Shown: positions 13,028-23,499 of the stretch, one piece after another
How the letters are laid out: the number at the start of each line of letters is the position of its first letter
How positions within the stretch are numbered: position 1 is the first letter of the stretch
NCBI GenBank assembly: GCA_001584585.1
Contig: LSYV01000016.1
Span: 14,059 to 52,588 of the forward strand
DNA from: Gonium pectorale
Lineage: Eukaryota; Chlorophyta; Chlorophyceae; Chlamydomonadales; Volvocaceae
Length of the DNA stretch: 38,530 nt
Reading direction: 5' to 3'
Position numbers and translations under genes: made by a program
Notes under the pieces: generated by a model
What the model saw: the letters and a program-made list of their open reading frames with translations, nothing else
What the model was told of the DNA's origin: nothing
Databases searched by the model: none

Positions 13028-15669
13028 ATGCCTGTCCCCGTCAGTGTAACAAACCCAGCCGGGAAAGGTTTGGCTGCTGCCGTTGCATCCGAGCTGCCAT
13101 CTGAGGGGCCCTTCGCTCGCCTGAAGGCCCAGGCTGCAAATGCAGCAGCTGAAGCAGCGGCCAAAGCAGCACAGGCCATCCAGGAGCAGCAGCGGCCAGC
13201 TGTGAGCCCAGCGGAGCAACCGGTGGCCAGCACCAGCTCAACGCCTGCGGCACTTGAGGTCCGCCACCTCAACTTTGCGTACCCCGGGCTAGGTGAGCCA
13301 TCATCACAACGGTGCTGGGGTGCCGCATATTGGGGTCGGGAAAACTGCCGTCGAGGGGCACTCTGTTTGGGTGCTTGTGGCGGCGGAGCCCAGTCCACTT
13401 CAGAAGCCCAGTGCACAAGGCCTGCCAGCAATCCTCGGGAAACTTGCTGATGAGGTCGTAGCCGTCCGCCAACGTAAGGCCGCGGGTTGCCGCCGCGGTC
13501 CGTCCGGATCATGCCCAAGTCCCAAACCTCGCGGCCACCCAACTCCAGCTCGTGTCTCCCTCCCAGAACCAACCCCCTTTTCCCTCCCATCTCCGCCTGC
13601 CCTCTGCAACCCTTACTCCCAGACGGCCGTCCCATCCCCGGCGTGCCCCCGCTGCTGCGCGACCTCTGTTTCACCCTGCCCGCCGGATCCACGTGCCTGC
13701 TGCTCGGCGCCAACGGCGCCGGCAAGACTACCTTCCTCAAGATCCTGGGCGGCAAGCACATGATCGCGGAGGATGCCGTACGCGTGCTGGGCCGGCCGCC
13801 CTTCCACGACACGGGGCTCACCGTCTCAGGTGGGCGGTCGGGGCAGCTTATTTACCGTACCTGTGTGGCAGCCACACTCGTCCTACAAATGATTGAACTG
13901 ACAAACAAAAGGACTGCCCAACCTCCATCGCAGGAGACCTGTCGTACATTGGCGGCAACTGGCAGCGCGACATTGCGTTCGCGGGCACCAGCATCCCGCT
14001 CACGGGCGACTTCCCGGCCTCGCGGATGATCGATGCGGTGCCGGGGGTGGACCCGGCGCGCAAGGCGCGGCTCATCAAGGTGCGCCGGGGACCCGGGGGC
14101 CGCGGGCGAGGGGAGAGGGACAAGTGAAGTGGAGCGGCGCGCCTGGTGTGTAGCCTTGACCGGGCGTGGATACGTATGGCCGGGCGAGCAGCGGAGGTCG
14201 GGGCCTGGACTGCCCTAGCGCACGCATGCGCTGAAGCCACCCAACCAGAGCGCGCCCCGCGTGTCATGTTGGACGGTCCTCCCGCGTCCCCTGTTGAAGC
14301 CTCCAGCCAGGACGTCCTGGGGCCTGGACTTCAGCCAAGCGCCTTGCTCCTCTGAATCCTTGCCTTCGCCGCCCGCTCCATCCAACCCCCAGGTCCTTGA
14401 CATTGACCCCACCTGGCGCATGCACACGGTTTCGGAGGGCCAGCGCCGGCGCGTGCAGATCTGCGTGGGCCTGCTCAAGCCGTTCAAGGTGGGCACGCGA
14501 CTTAGGGTGCCGAGGGGTACGGTTGCAGTTGGCTGTTGCTACAGTGCCGACGGCGTGTTGGACATATGTTCACGCTCTTGCTTCTGGATCAGGTGGTATT
14601 CTCCATCGCTCTCGCTTCTGGTTAACATTTTGTATTCTCCATCGCCACGAAAGCATAGCTTATGAGCTCTACACCTTAAGGGGATGCCCAGAATTGCGAA
14701 TGCTGTCAAAGAATCTGAAGGGTTCGTGACATGTGCATGCACCGCAGGTGCTGCTGCTGGACGAGATCACGGTCGACCTGGACGTGCTGGGCCGCGCCAA
14801 CCTGATGCGCTTCCTCAAGGAGGAGTGCGCGACCCGCGGATCGTCCATCATCTACGCCACCCACATCTTCGACGGGCTCGAGTTCTGGCCTTCCCACGTC
14901 GCCTACCTCGCACAGGGTAGGCACAGCGCAGTATGTGCCCGGTACTGCTCTGCTAATTGAGTCTGAACAAACGTTGGTCGGAGTCTCCGCCAAGACCCAT
15001 TTGTGGCAGCACTCTAACCCGCTCATCTACATGCGTCGCGTTGCGTTGGAAAGGAACAACGCATACGACGAGCGTAAGCGCGAAAGTGATGATGTCGTTG
15101 TAGGACCCAGCTCCAGAGGTAGTCGAAGGGGTGATGTCCCTGCATGTTAGTTCGGCGGCGACCACCACCGTAGCCCCCGATGCGGCCCAGAATTCTCTCT
15201 GGGGTGACTCTATGCAATGCCGTGCTGGGGTGCGCCTAGTCTGGCCTACGTGCATCGCATGTGGGCTGGTGCATGTCTCCCGGCCCTCCGGGCAGCGTTG
15301 TGTGAACACATGTTTCCAGCTGCATGTAGTAGCTCTATGCTCTAAGCCTTGCGCCGGATGCCTTTCCAATGTTCTCACCTAGCCGCGCTTGTACGCCGTC
15401 ACCATCCTCGCATAGGCCAGCTGCAGTTCTTCAAGCAGGCGCACGAGATCCCGGAGCTGGCGCAGGGCCGCCTGCTGTCGCTGGTGTTCTCGCTGCTCAA
15501 CGCCGACCGGGAGGCGCAGCTCAAGGCGCGCGGCCCGCGGCCCGTGGAGTGGGACCCCTCGCGCGAGGGCGCCGTCAGCGCGGGCGAGTTCTCGTACGCC
15601 TTCAACAACGGCTGGGTGCCGGGCACCATGAACAGCTCGCTCAGCACCAACGCCGTGATGCGCACGTGA
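13028..15669 (+). CDS. Soluble ABC ATPase, ABCI/Caf16 type, 378 aa
   Basis: Exons: 13028-13292, 13623-13829, 13934-14079, 14393-14488, 14748-14916, 15416-15669; 1137 nt in phase. A single nucleotide-binding domain without membrane segments, closest to plant ABCI19-21 and yeast Caf16 as I remember them. Walker A GANGAGKT 117-124; degenerate signature VSEGQ 219-223 followed by RRRVQI; Walker B LLLDE 240-244; switch histidine H277 in YATHIFDG. The family hallmarks GDLSYIGG and [20 protein letters not shown] are present. The Ala/Gln-rich N-terminal extension (about 1-80) is not part of the fold and does not look like a strong transit peptide. A C-terminal extension of about 80 residues follows the ATPase fold. 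Caf16 associates with the CCR4-NOT/Mediator machinery in yeast and plant ABCIs are linked to cytokinin responses, but the algal role is unknown. The ATG at 13028 is the first one in frame. Confidence 0.9.
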
Positions 15670-16426
15670 TGCGGGTGCGGGCGGATGGCCTGCCCGTGCG
15701 CAGGACCGGGGCGACGTGCGAAGTGATGTTTGATACCGTGGGAGGTTGATCGTGGCTGGCGTTTGGCCGGTGCCGGGTACAAAACGGTACCGGAACCGTC
15801 GGCGGGGCGGATTTGGGGCCGAGGCGCGCTTCGGTTGGTGAGGGGTAGTCCGCTGCGTTGCGCTAGTTCTAACGCTTGTCCTAACCCCGCCTGAAGGATC
15901 GTCCGGGGAAACGAGCGGGCATGGGCGGACTCATCAACCCTTGCAGCACGGCACCTTATGTTGCCAATGCCGAGTTCGCCGGCGAATGCGTGGCGGGCCG
16001 AACAGCGGCTATGTGCAAGGCGTGGGGGCCACACAGTCACTCATTTTTGTTAAGGGAGTGTCAAACACCCGCGCCTTCGTGCTCGTGGGGAACGCTGTAT
16101 GCTGAACCGAACCCAGGTTACACCGCTTCTGGAGCCCCGACGTGGGGTTTGATCTGCGTGCTGCAGCTTGAGGCCTTGCGGCATTGCGCAGGGGCCCTGC
16201 TCTGGTCAAGCGGCCATTCTTTCATGTGAAGACTTGTGTTACGCTTATTCATCCTGCGCATGTCCTGAGCATGGCAGCTGCTCTGCAGATGGCTGAATGC
16301 TGATGCTCGGGCCACCAAGGTTTGTGAAGGGCACTTAGTAGACATCGTAGGCATCTTCCATATGATACACGTGGCTGGCGAAAAGTTGGGATATTCGTAT
16401 ACGAGCGACCCCCTTGATGTGGGTCA

Positions 16427-16431
16427 TGTAA
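16427..16431 (+). promoter_or_regulatory. Candidate poly(A) signal TGTAA, ABC gene
   Basis: First plus-strand TGTAA after the ABC-gene stop, 758 nt downstream. This distance is normal for volvocine 3' UTRs. A second TGTAA lies at 16618-16622 and could be used instead. Confidence 0.5.
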
Positions 16432-16887
16432 GCAACACCACACACGCCCCCTCGCCTCACCTGAAGAACTTGGGAGCATTTGCCCTTTCCACCAACCACT
16501 AGCCCACGGAACCTGACATCAGTTCATTGTCTACCCGCGAGTCACTTCTGAATGACGCTGCGCTCTGCAGCAGCATCAGGAGTAGCATGCCCTCCCTTTT
16601 GAACCAAAATAGAATGATGTAACCGGAGGCAATGCATGGGGCAAATCAAGACAAACAACAGCTCACAGCTCAGCACCATCCAGCACACGCGTATGGCTCA
16701 AGGGCCCATACGGCGAAGGTTCAGACAACCGGACGAAGCAACAGCACGAATATGGTTGGAGTTTATATAAGATTGCCAGAATGGAACGGAGGTCAAAAGC
16801 CGCGCGAAAATAGGCCCTTACAAAGCTTCTCCAGTGCCAACTGTAACCGGGCATTTCAACGCAAACTGCAACCGGCTGCAATGACCA

Positions 16888-16892
16888 TTACA
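16888..16892 (-). promoter_or_regulatory. Candidate poly(A) signal TGTAA, DUF2358 gene
   Basis: First minus-strand TGTAA (read TTACA on plus) downstream of the DUF2358 stop, about 940 nt away. Another copy begins at 16818. With the ABC-gene signal at 16427-16431, the two convergent transcripts need not overlap. Confidence 0.45.
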
Positions 16893-17830
16893 GCAAATTG
16901 GGACAGCCAGGATAGGCAGTCTCCGCATTAATCCTCCGCCATTCACATGCCCTACTCATAACCCAGATCATAACTCATGTACAGTAACACAGCGCAGCGT
17001 ACGACGCGGCCCGCTACAGACATGCACAACCTCTCCAACGCTTCATCCTCTGTAGCCACTTGCCGTCCACTACAAGCCGGTACGCCAACCAGCAGGCCCA
17101 AAACCTTCGTCATCGGCATCCAACTGCCGCACAGTCGACGCCGCTATCGCTGGACTGCACACAGACCAGTGTGCCATGGTGGATGCGACAAGTGCCTCTG
17201 CGGGGGCGTCGGCTTTTTGGACAGACAGGCCGTAACGAAAGCGCCTCGTTCGGTACCGCAATAAGCAACAGCGTGAGAGCTTGTCGCCTCCAAGACGCGC
17301 CTCGCATGCAGTGAGCGCCCCGAACCAGCAACTCCCTCAACCACATCCAAATGGGCCGCCCGTTACCGAGTGCGCGCCGAGCCGGTTGTTGCATTTGCTT
17401 ACGCGGTAGTGTTCTGCCGCACGACGACCTCACCAGGAGCCTTGCTGGCGCTGAGAAGGCAGCGCCAAAGACCATGAGGAGCCTACATCAGGGTGTGCGC
17501 TTGGCCAGAACTGCTCCGGCTGGCAACCTTAGACAACCGCCGGCCCACATGCTCTGACCGCCGGCCCCAGGGCCAGCGCGGCAATCCCGTACAAGCGACG
17601 TGCCCCGCCGGCTCGGCAATGCCGTCGCCCCGTCGCCAAGAGCAATCTACGCCCACAGCCGCCACACCCGCTCGCGCGATCCACGTCAACCACGCTTCTG
17701 GTTTCCCTCTGCTGTGTGCGAGTGGAGCTCCGCTTGTGGCTGCACAGCGGCTCCAGCATCGCGCCGCGACTCCGTGAGCCACCCCATCCCCCCGCACATG
17801 GCCCTCCACGGAGCCTGCGATCAGCCCTAC

Positions 17831-19451
17831 TCATGAACCGTCCGCCCTGGTGCTGCCGCCGGCTAGCCGGGGCGCGGAGACGTTGCTGGTAGAGCGCCGG
17901 CATGCCGGGCCCTGCTGCCCGCGCCCGGCACCGGGCAGCGCCAGCTGTTGGTGCTGCTGGTGCGAGAGCGGCAGGGGGGCAGCAGCCGATAGGCCCGCCA
18001 TCGCCGCTGCCGGCTCCGGCTCCTGCTCCAGGCTGTGGAGGGCAGACGCCACCATTCGCTGCATCCACGCCGCACCCCATTGCTCCTCCGGGTCGGCTCC
18101 CTGGCACCAGGCACCTGACGAGGCATGGGAAAAGAGGGCAGGTACATAATCAGCATTGGCGTCAAGTGCAGGGGATGAATGACAGGGAAGGGGGCCATCG
18201 GGCGGGCATGACGCGAGACTCAGAGACGCGTGATATGGGAGGCAGGTCACGCGCATGGCGGTCTGATGGGTGCCGTCAGGGGGCACTGGCCACAAGATAG
18301 CGGAGCGGAGAGGAGGCGCGAGCCCGGCTCTGCACATACAACGCCTGCGCCACGTCCCCAGCGCATGCGGTTGCATGTGCGGGATGCGCTCAGGCTGGGC
18401 CTCCCGTCCCTTGTCACCTCCTCTCTCTCTCTATCCTCCAGTACCTGTAGCCCCTTCGGACGGAACCCCCGTACGGAGCGCCCCCCCCCCTCTCCTGACG
18501 CACCGGGCACTGGCTGCTGCGGTACCAGGGGCTGCAGGTTGAGCCCAGCCAGCAGCGGCGGGTTGGTTATCATTGGGGGATCGCGCAGGAGGATGTTATC
18601 CACAGAGTGCTCGTAGATTTTGCCGTGGCTGTCCAGGCGGTAGGTGGAGATGCCGTCAAACGTGCCCTCCGCCTCCCAGGGCACGCGCGGGATGCCGTGA
18701 ACTGTCCAGCGCATTTTTATGACGCCGTCCTCAGGCTGCCAGATGCGCTTTACATCGACGTAAAGACGGTTGAAGAACAGCTTGCCGTGGAAGCGCAGCG
18801 ACCAGAAGATGAGCTTGTAGTTCTTCATGCCCTTGAAGCAGTTGCGCGGGTCCCTGAACACCACGTCCTCTCGATAGATTTCGTCTGCAGTACGGACGGC
18901 GTCGTGAGGGAAGCCGAGCAGCGATTGAGCCAGCCGTGTCAGCGCCAACGCCCGAGACCCAAAGACCCGAGGCCGTCCACGCCTCAACCACGTCGCCACA
19001 ATACATTAAACATCCATATCCCGCATCCGGAGAGATGACATTACTTACAGTTGAGCTCTCGCTGGAAGAGCAGGGGAATATCGTCGCGCAGGCAGCGAAT
19101 CGCGTCACCAACATTGGCAAAGTAGTCCTCCGAGCGCCCCTGATTCCGTGTCTGCTGTGGCCGGTCGTCCAGTGTAACAAGGAACGCGTCCAGCGGCGCC
19201 CCGCCGAGCCCACTGTCAAGGTTGTTCCACGCGTAAAGCCGCTCCAGCGTCACGCGTGCCCCCAGGTCCGCAAGCGAGCTCGTAGAGGGCTCGCATGGCT
19301 CGTATCTAGACTCTCGGCGTGCGGGGGCGGGCTCCACCGGGTGCGGCACTCGCCCCGCGACGTTCCTGGCGCCTAGGGCCCCGACCAGTGCCGCTGTCCC
19401 TACACTTGCGCGCCCCTGAGGCACATGTGCGCCTCGGAGGCCAAGAACCAT
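17831..19451 (-). CDS. DUF2358 / NTF2-like protein, probably plastid-targeted, 355 aa
   Basis: Exons 5'->3': 19451-19049, 18884-18504, 18114-17831 (1068 nt, junction phases 1 and 1). The core, about residues 107-255, matches the DUF2358 family found in plants and algae: DAIRCLRDDIPLLFQRELN joined to YEIYREDVVFRDPRNCFKG, then SLRFHGKLFFNRLYVDVKRI, MRWTVHGIPRVPWE, and a DSHGKIYEHSVDN strand. The fold is a cone-like alpha+beta barrel related to NTF2; no enzymatic function is established. The N-terminus (MVLGLRGAHVPQGRAS) is Ala/Gly/Arg-rich with few acidic residues, consistent with a transit peptide. Upstream in-frame codons contain no ATG. The last exon adds a Gln/Ala/His-rich tail (SHQQHQQLALP); its frame was fixed by the phase-1 donor at 18504 and acceptor at 18114, whereas the next CAG downstream would put the tail in a different frame. 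Domain call firm, tail less so. Confidence 0.85.
18481..18490. repeat. C10 homopolymer (G10 on the minus strand) in DUF2358 intron 2
   Basis: Ten consecutive C on the plus strand, lying 14-23 nt inside intron 2 of the DUF2358 gene beside its donor site. It is prone to length error in sequencing but outside the coding sequence. Confidence 0.9.
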
Positions 19452-19695
19452 TCGCGGTGGCGTGTGTGCTGAGTAGGTAGAGGCCACAGAGTGAGACGAG
19501 TTATATGCTATTCTGTATGCTATTCTGGTGTTTGTTGCAGCGATGATGGCAACGCTTCGCTTCTTTTGCGAGCCTTTGCTGTTGCTTTGGGCACGCGATA
19601 CGACGGGGCCACCCCTCCTCCTAATTGTTACTGTTGTTTACCCAGGCATATTCTGTGCTCATTTCATTCATCCTAGATCAACCAGTATAGGCTAG
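19452..19695. promoter_or_regulatory. Compact divergent promoter region, DUF2358 / p24
   Basis: Only 244 bp separate the divergent start codons, so both promoters and 5' UTRs are packed here. The middle (19500-19680) is T-rich with repeated GCTATTCTG words (around 19507-19526). No canonical TATA box was identified. Confidence 0.4.
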
Positions 19696-22077
19696 ATGGG
19701 GTCCCTGCTACGTTTGACAGTCGCGCTCGCGCTCTTCGCCCTGTTCCAAGAGGCACTGGGGATTAAACTCAAGTTTAGATATGAGGAGTGCATGCAGTAT
19801 GAGCTCAACATGTATGAACCGTTCTACGGGAGCTTTGTGTCGCTTCCGGACCTCTATTCGCTACAGGTGGGGCTCAGGGTGCACGTTGACAGGCAGGGGC
19901 ACTCGTGCTGCATGGCTATTGGGGCAACTAAGAACACGACACGCGTGTGTATGGCACGATGATCTGCCCCACTCTGTCGCAGGCTCGGTATGACCTGACC
20001 ATCACCTCCCCTGGTGGGACGCGCGTACACGAAACGCATGGCGAGCCGGAGACGAAGTGAGAACGAGACTCGCTTGGTGTCATGGGGGGGGGGGGGGGTC
20101 AGGGCGCTAGTGGCACTCCCTGGTTAACGGAGGGCGGAGCTGAGCAACAGTGTTGGGAATGATGGCCTGGGTAATGACGCGGTGGAGAGCCCTTGTCAGG
20201 ACGGGTTCATGGCTAGCTGGCGGTGCATATACTCGCCACGCCGTCCCGAGAGCGGGATCCTGTACCTTATCCGAATCAATTTGTGCACGAGTGGGGCAAC
20301 ATCCACGGCGCATGCATCCTCCCAAACATCAGTATTGCTCTTTCTTGTCATCTGCCCGCACAGCGCATTCTCCAGCTCCCTGCACCCCCCTCCCATCAAG
20401 CCTCATCTGCGACGTCAGGACCCCACCCCGACCCCTCCCTTCCACCCTCAGCGCTCAGCCTCTCAGACGGGATACGGGCGCCACCGACTTCGGGAGAGCG
20501 CCCTTACCCCAGTCCTTCCTTGCTCCGCTTTCCCTTCTTTTCTTGGATTCACGGGCTGGTTCGGGACCGACTGGGTCGTTGGGCCGGAGGGACTTTTCAT
20601 TACGTCGCGTGGGTGGTTCGGGACGGCATACGCCGCCTTTCCCGCGCGACGCCGGGAACCCCCCATTCACCCCTCAGAGCTCAATATTTCTGACGTGCGG
20701 GATAAGAATGCGCTTCCTGCTTCTTTACTGAGGGTGCCTTCCAACCCACTACCAAGTTCTACCAAGGAGAACGCCTCCGACCCGCTTAACGCTCTTCCCT
20801 CCCCTCCGCACCCTGCGGCACAGGTTCCACCTGGTGCCGTACGAGACGGGCAAGTACCGCTTTTGCCTGCGTCTCAACCAGGAGAAGACGGGCAGCCGCT
20901 ATGTGCTGTCGCGTGAGGTGTTGTGGGACCTGCACGTGGGGCACGCGGACACGCACCAGAACGTCAAGGAGCATGACACGCAGGTGCGGTCGGGTAGCGA
21001 TGATGGGGATGGTGGGGAAGGGGTGTGGGGGCGGCCGGGTAAGAGTGAAGATGGGGAGCGGGTGGGAGCGGGAATGGCAGTAGGGAGCGCTGCGCGCAGT
21101 AGCTGGGGGTGGTGGGGAAAGGCGCGGCCGGCGCTGCCACTGTCAGGTTTCGGAGGGCGTGAGGAAGGAGGCGCCCGGCTTGTGCGACTTCGTAGGCATC
21201 GGTGAAATCAGCACACTCGGCTGTCCCAGAAGAGCGCGTCAGTAAGGGAAGGGGAGGTGTGGCACCGCAAGAGTCCAGGCATGGTATGTATGTTCGGCGC
21301 AGGGCTACTGACTTATTGTGGCCTCCTGCAAGGGAGGAAGGAAGTTAGCCGAGTGGGCGTCATGGATGTTTGCAAAGTGGTTCGCCGAACAGCCGTCGTG
21401 TTGTGAAGCAGACCTCGTCATGTATGGGCTGTCGCCAGTCGTCCACGATCAACGCGGCCACAAGGGATGCGCTCAACCCGCTCCCAGGCCATGAGGCATA
21501 TTACGTTTGCCCTCGATCCTCCTGGTTCTGCTGCCGTCTCCCACCCCCTCGATCTGCTCCCCACGCCGGGCCTACGCATGCTATTCGCATCTACCACCCA
21601 AGCCGACCTGCCCGGCCCGCTCGGGACGCGGGGCATGATGGGACGAATCGCGAACCTGCGTGACAGGCCTTTTGTGCCAGGGGATCACTCTGGCCCTGGG
21701 GGCCAGGCTCGGGCGACGAACCCACTGGCAAACCGGTTGGGGGCATTGCGGGCCGCGCCTCAAGCTCGACGAGAATGCGTGATGAGAATGCTGCCAACGT
21801 CCCGAGTGCTGAAACTCATTTAAGTCCTCCTGACATTTTCCCCCCCGACCCGCAGGGCCTGTGGCACTACGTGCACCAGGTGGACGCCCAGCTGCAGCAG
21901 CTGCGCGCTACGCAGCAGTACCTCTACTGGCGCGAGCGGCGGCACCGCATGACCGTCGAGTCCACCAACCGGCGGGTGATGGTGTACGCGCTGCTGCGCA
22001 ACGGCGTGCTGATCACCGTCAGCCTGCTGCAAATCTTCTTCATCCGCCGCATGTTCGCCAAGTCGGCGGCGCTGTGA
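19696..22077 (+). CDS. p24 / EMP24-GP25L-TMED cargo receptor, 208 aa
   Basis: Exons: 19696-19866, 19983-20056, 20824-20983, 21856-22077 (627 nt, in phase). Type I membrane protein of COPI/COPII vesicles that helps sort cargo between ER and Golgi. Signal peptide 1-22 (MGSLLRLTVALALF...). The luminal GOLD domain, about 23-120, carries the expected disulphide pair C32 (YEEC) and C96 (YRFCLRLN). A coiled-coil follows, with the family signature RHRMTVESTNRRV 165-176 just before the membrane. The transmembrane helix is about 178-197 and the short tail is RRMFAKSAAL. The tail has an FF pair next to the membrane and basic residues but no C-terminal KKxx-type retrieval signal. Length is typical of the family. 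Intron 2 is long (767 nt) and contains a G15 run. The subfamily (alpha/beta/gamma/delta) was not resolved. Confidence 0.93.
20084..20098 (+). repeat. G15 homopolymer in p24 intron 2
   Basis: Fifteen consecutive G begin 28 nt past the exon 2 donor. Such a run can form quadruplex-like structure in the pre-mRNA and is unstable in length. It is intronic and does not affect the reading frame. Confidence 0.9.
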
Positions 22078-22728
22078 GGACCCCCGCCCTCGCGCGGCGT
22101 GTGTGAGGCAAGGAGGTGTCTCTGGCGGGCCTGCCGTCGGGCGCGTGCGCACGCAGGCGACGGCATGTTGCCGAGATGGATCTGGCTGCGATGTGGTGGC
22201 GGCCTCGGCGTTCCTTCTTCCTGCGATGCTACTGGGTGGTTGAGGGGTTTCTCCGTCCGCGGCGCTGCTGCGCAGTTGCCTGCGTCTGTGAAGGGGGACG
22301 GACATGGCGCACAGGCGCTGGAGGGGTGGTGAGTGATGACATGCGATGGAGGTACATGGTAATGGAAGTTGCTCCCAGGTCGGCAGTGCGAGAGGGATGC
22401 CCACAGAACCAGTGGGCTATGGCGGTTGTGGGCGGGCACTTTGTGCTGATGCTCGAAAGCGGTAGCGGGGGTTACCGGGTGCACCATGACGTGTCTCGAT
22501 TGTCGGTGGGATCATGGCCGAGGCCACAGGCAACAGGCGGGCTGATTCAGCGGCAGCGGTTGCAGGTGCCTAGACAGGAGGGCATTCTTGCCCTCCTCGT
22601 TGGCATGCAGTCCATGCGAAAAGCTCGCGGCATGCAACAGGGACAGGCCCGTTTCTCTCCACGGTCCCGTGCGGCCGCGGCCGGGCAAGGTCCACGCTGG
22701 GGTAGGAGTGCGCAGCTGAGGTGAAAGG

Positions 22729-22733
22729 TGTAA
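22729..22733 (+). promoter_or_regulatory. Candidate poly(A) signal TGTAA, p24 gene
   Basis: First plus-strand TGTAA downstream of the p24 stop, 652 nt away, within the usual 3' UTR range for volvocine genes. Confidence 0.5.
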
Positions 22734-23445
22734 GAAACGCATAGCCGCTTATCCCGTACGGTATCGCCTCACGGCGCAATATTCTCACCTGGTCCCGGGC
22801 GTTGTGCATTGCCGGGAACTACCGTGGCCCTTCCGCCATAAGTGTTTGGGCGCTCGGGCGGTCCATGGGTGTGCCTGTGGCCGGGCAGGGCGATAAGTGG
22901 TGAATGGTTTTGACGCCACGGGCTCCAATAAAAGGACGAGCGATGGCAAGCCCAGTATGTCTGGTCATGTCTGTCATGTTCACAAACGTATTCCTCTGTG
23001 CGGGTATGGAGGCGACAATAGGCGACGAAGAACACGCAGCGAAAGAAATGACCGTAAGGTCCAGGAACAAGGGGAGCAGTCCGGCGGACCCGATCATGCC
23101 CACGTGCATACACGGCGCATTATATCGACCATCGTATTCGTTGGGGCGTAAGATGCGGTGGTGGTGATGTCTCGCAGTGGATGGCTGAAGTGGACACGTG
23201 GTGATGTAGGTCCCGCGAGACACGAGGGTGCCGGCGAGGTTCTGCAAAGTCAGCGGGGCTCAGAAGGCGGCCATTCCACGCCGTGCACTCCATGCATCCC
23301 CTCCCCCTGCACATTGTGTGCATAATGCGGCACGATGCACGTCATGCATGGCAGTATGTACGATTCCCGTACAGTTCGACGTTTCCGCTCCTTATGGGCT
23401 TGCGCCATGCATTGACTACAGCTCAATTGTATTATCAAAGGAAAT

Positions 23446-23451
23446 TATATA
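23446..23451 (+). promoter_or_regulatory. TATA-like element upstream of gene 6
   Basis: TATATA in a locally AT-rich stretch, 49 nt before the ATG at 23500. If used as a TATA box it implies transcription start near 23475-23485 and a very short 5' UTR. Position is suggestive, not proof. Confidence 0.4.
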
Positions 23452-23499
23452 CTTCTGCCAGCAGCCTTTACTCTCGAGTCCTCGTTCGCAGTTTCGGAG

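Larger units (their letters stand above)
15670..17830. other. Convergent 3' intergenic region, no gene seen
   Basis: 2.2 kb between the tail-to-tail ABC and DUF2358 genes. It holds their 3' UTRs, each with a TGTAA signal 0.75-0.95 kb beyond its stop. The sequence between and around these signals is less GC-rich (about 16350-17050). Open frames are short and lack recognisable motifs. No RNA gene or mobile-element terminus was recognised. Confidence 0.5.
22078..23499. other. 3' UTR of p24 and 5' flank of gene 6, no gene seen
   Basis: 1.4 kb between two same-strand genes. The left half probably holds the p24 3' UTR, ending near a TGTAA at 22729-22733. The right half is less GC-rich, especially 23390-23470, and leads to a TATA-like element just before the next start. 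Open frames in it are short and show no family features. Confidence 0.5.
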
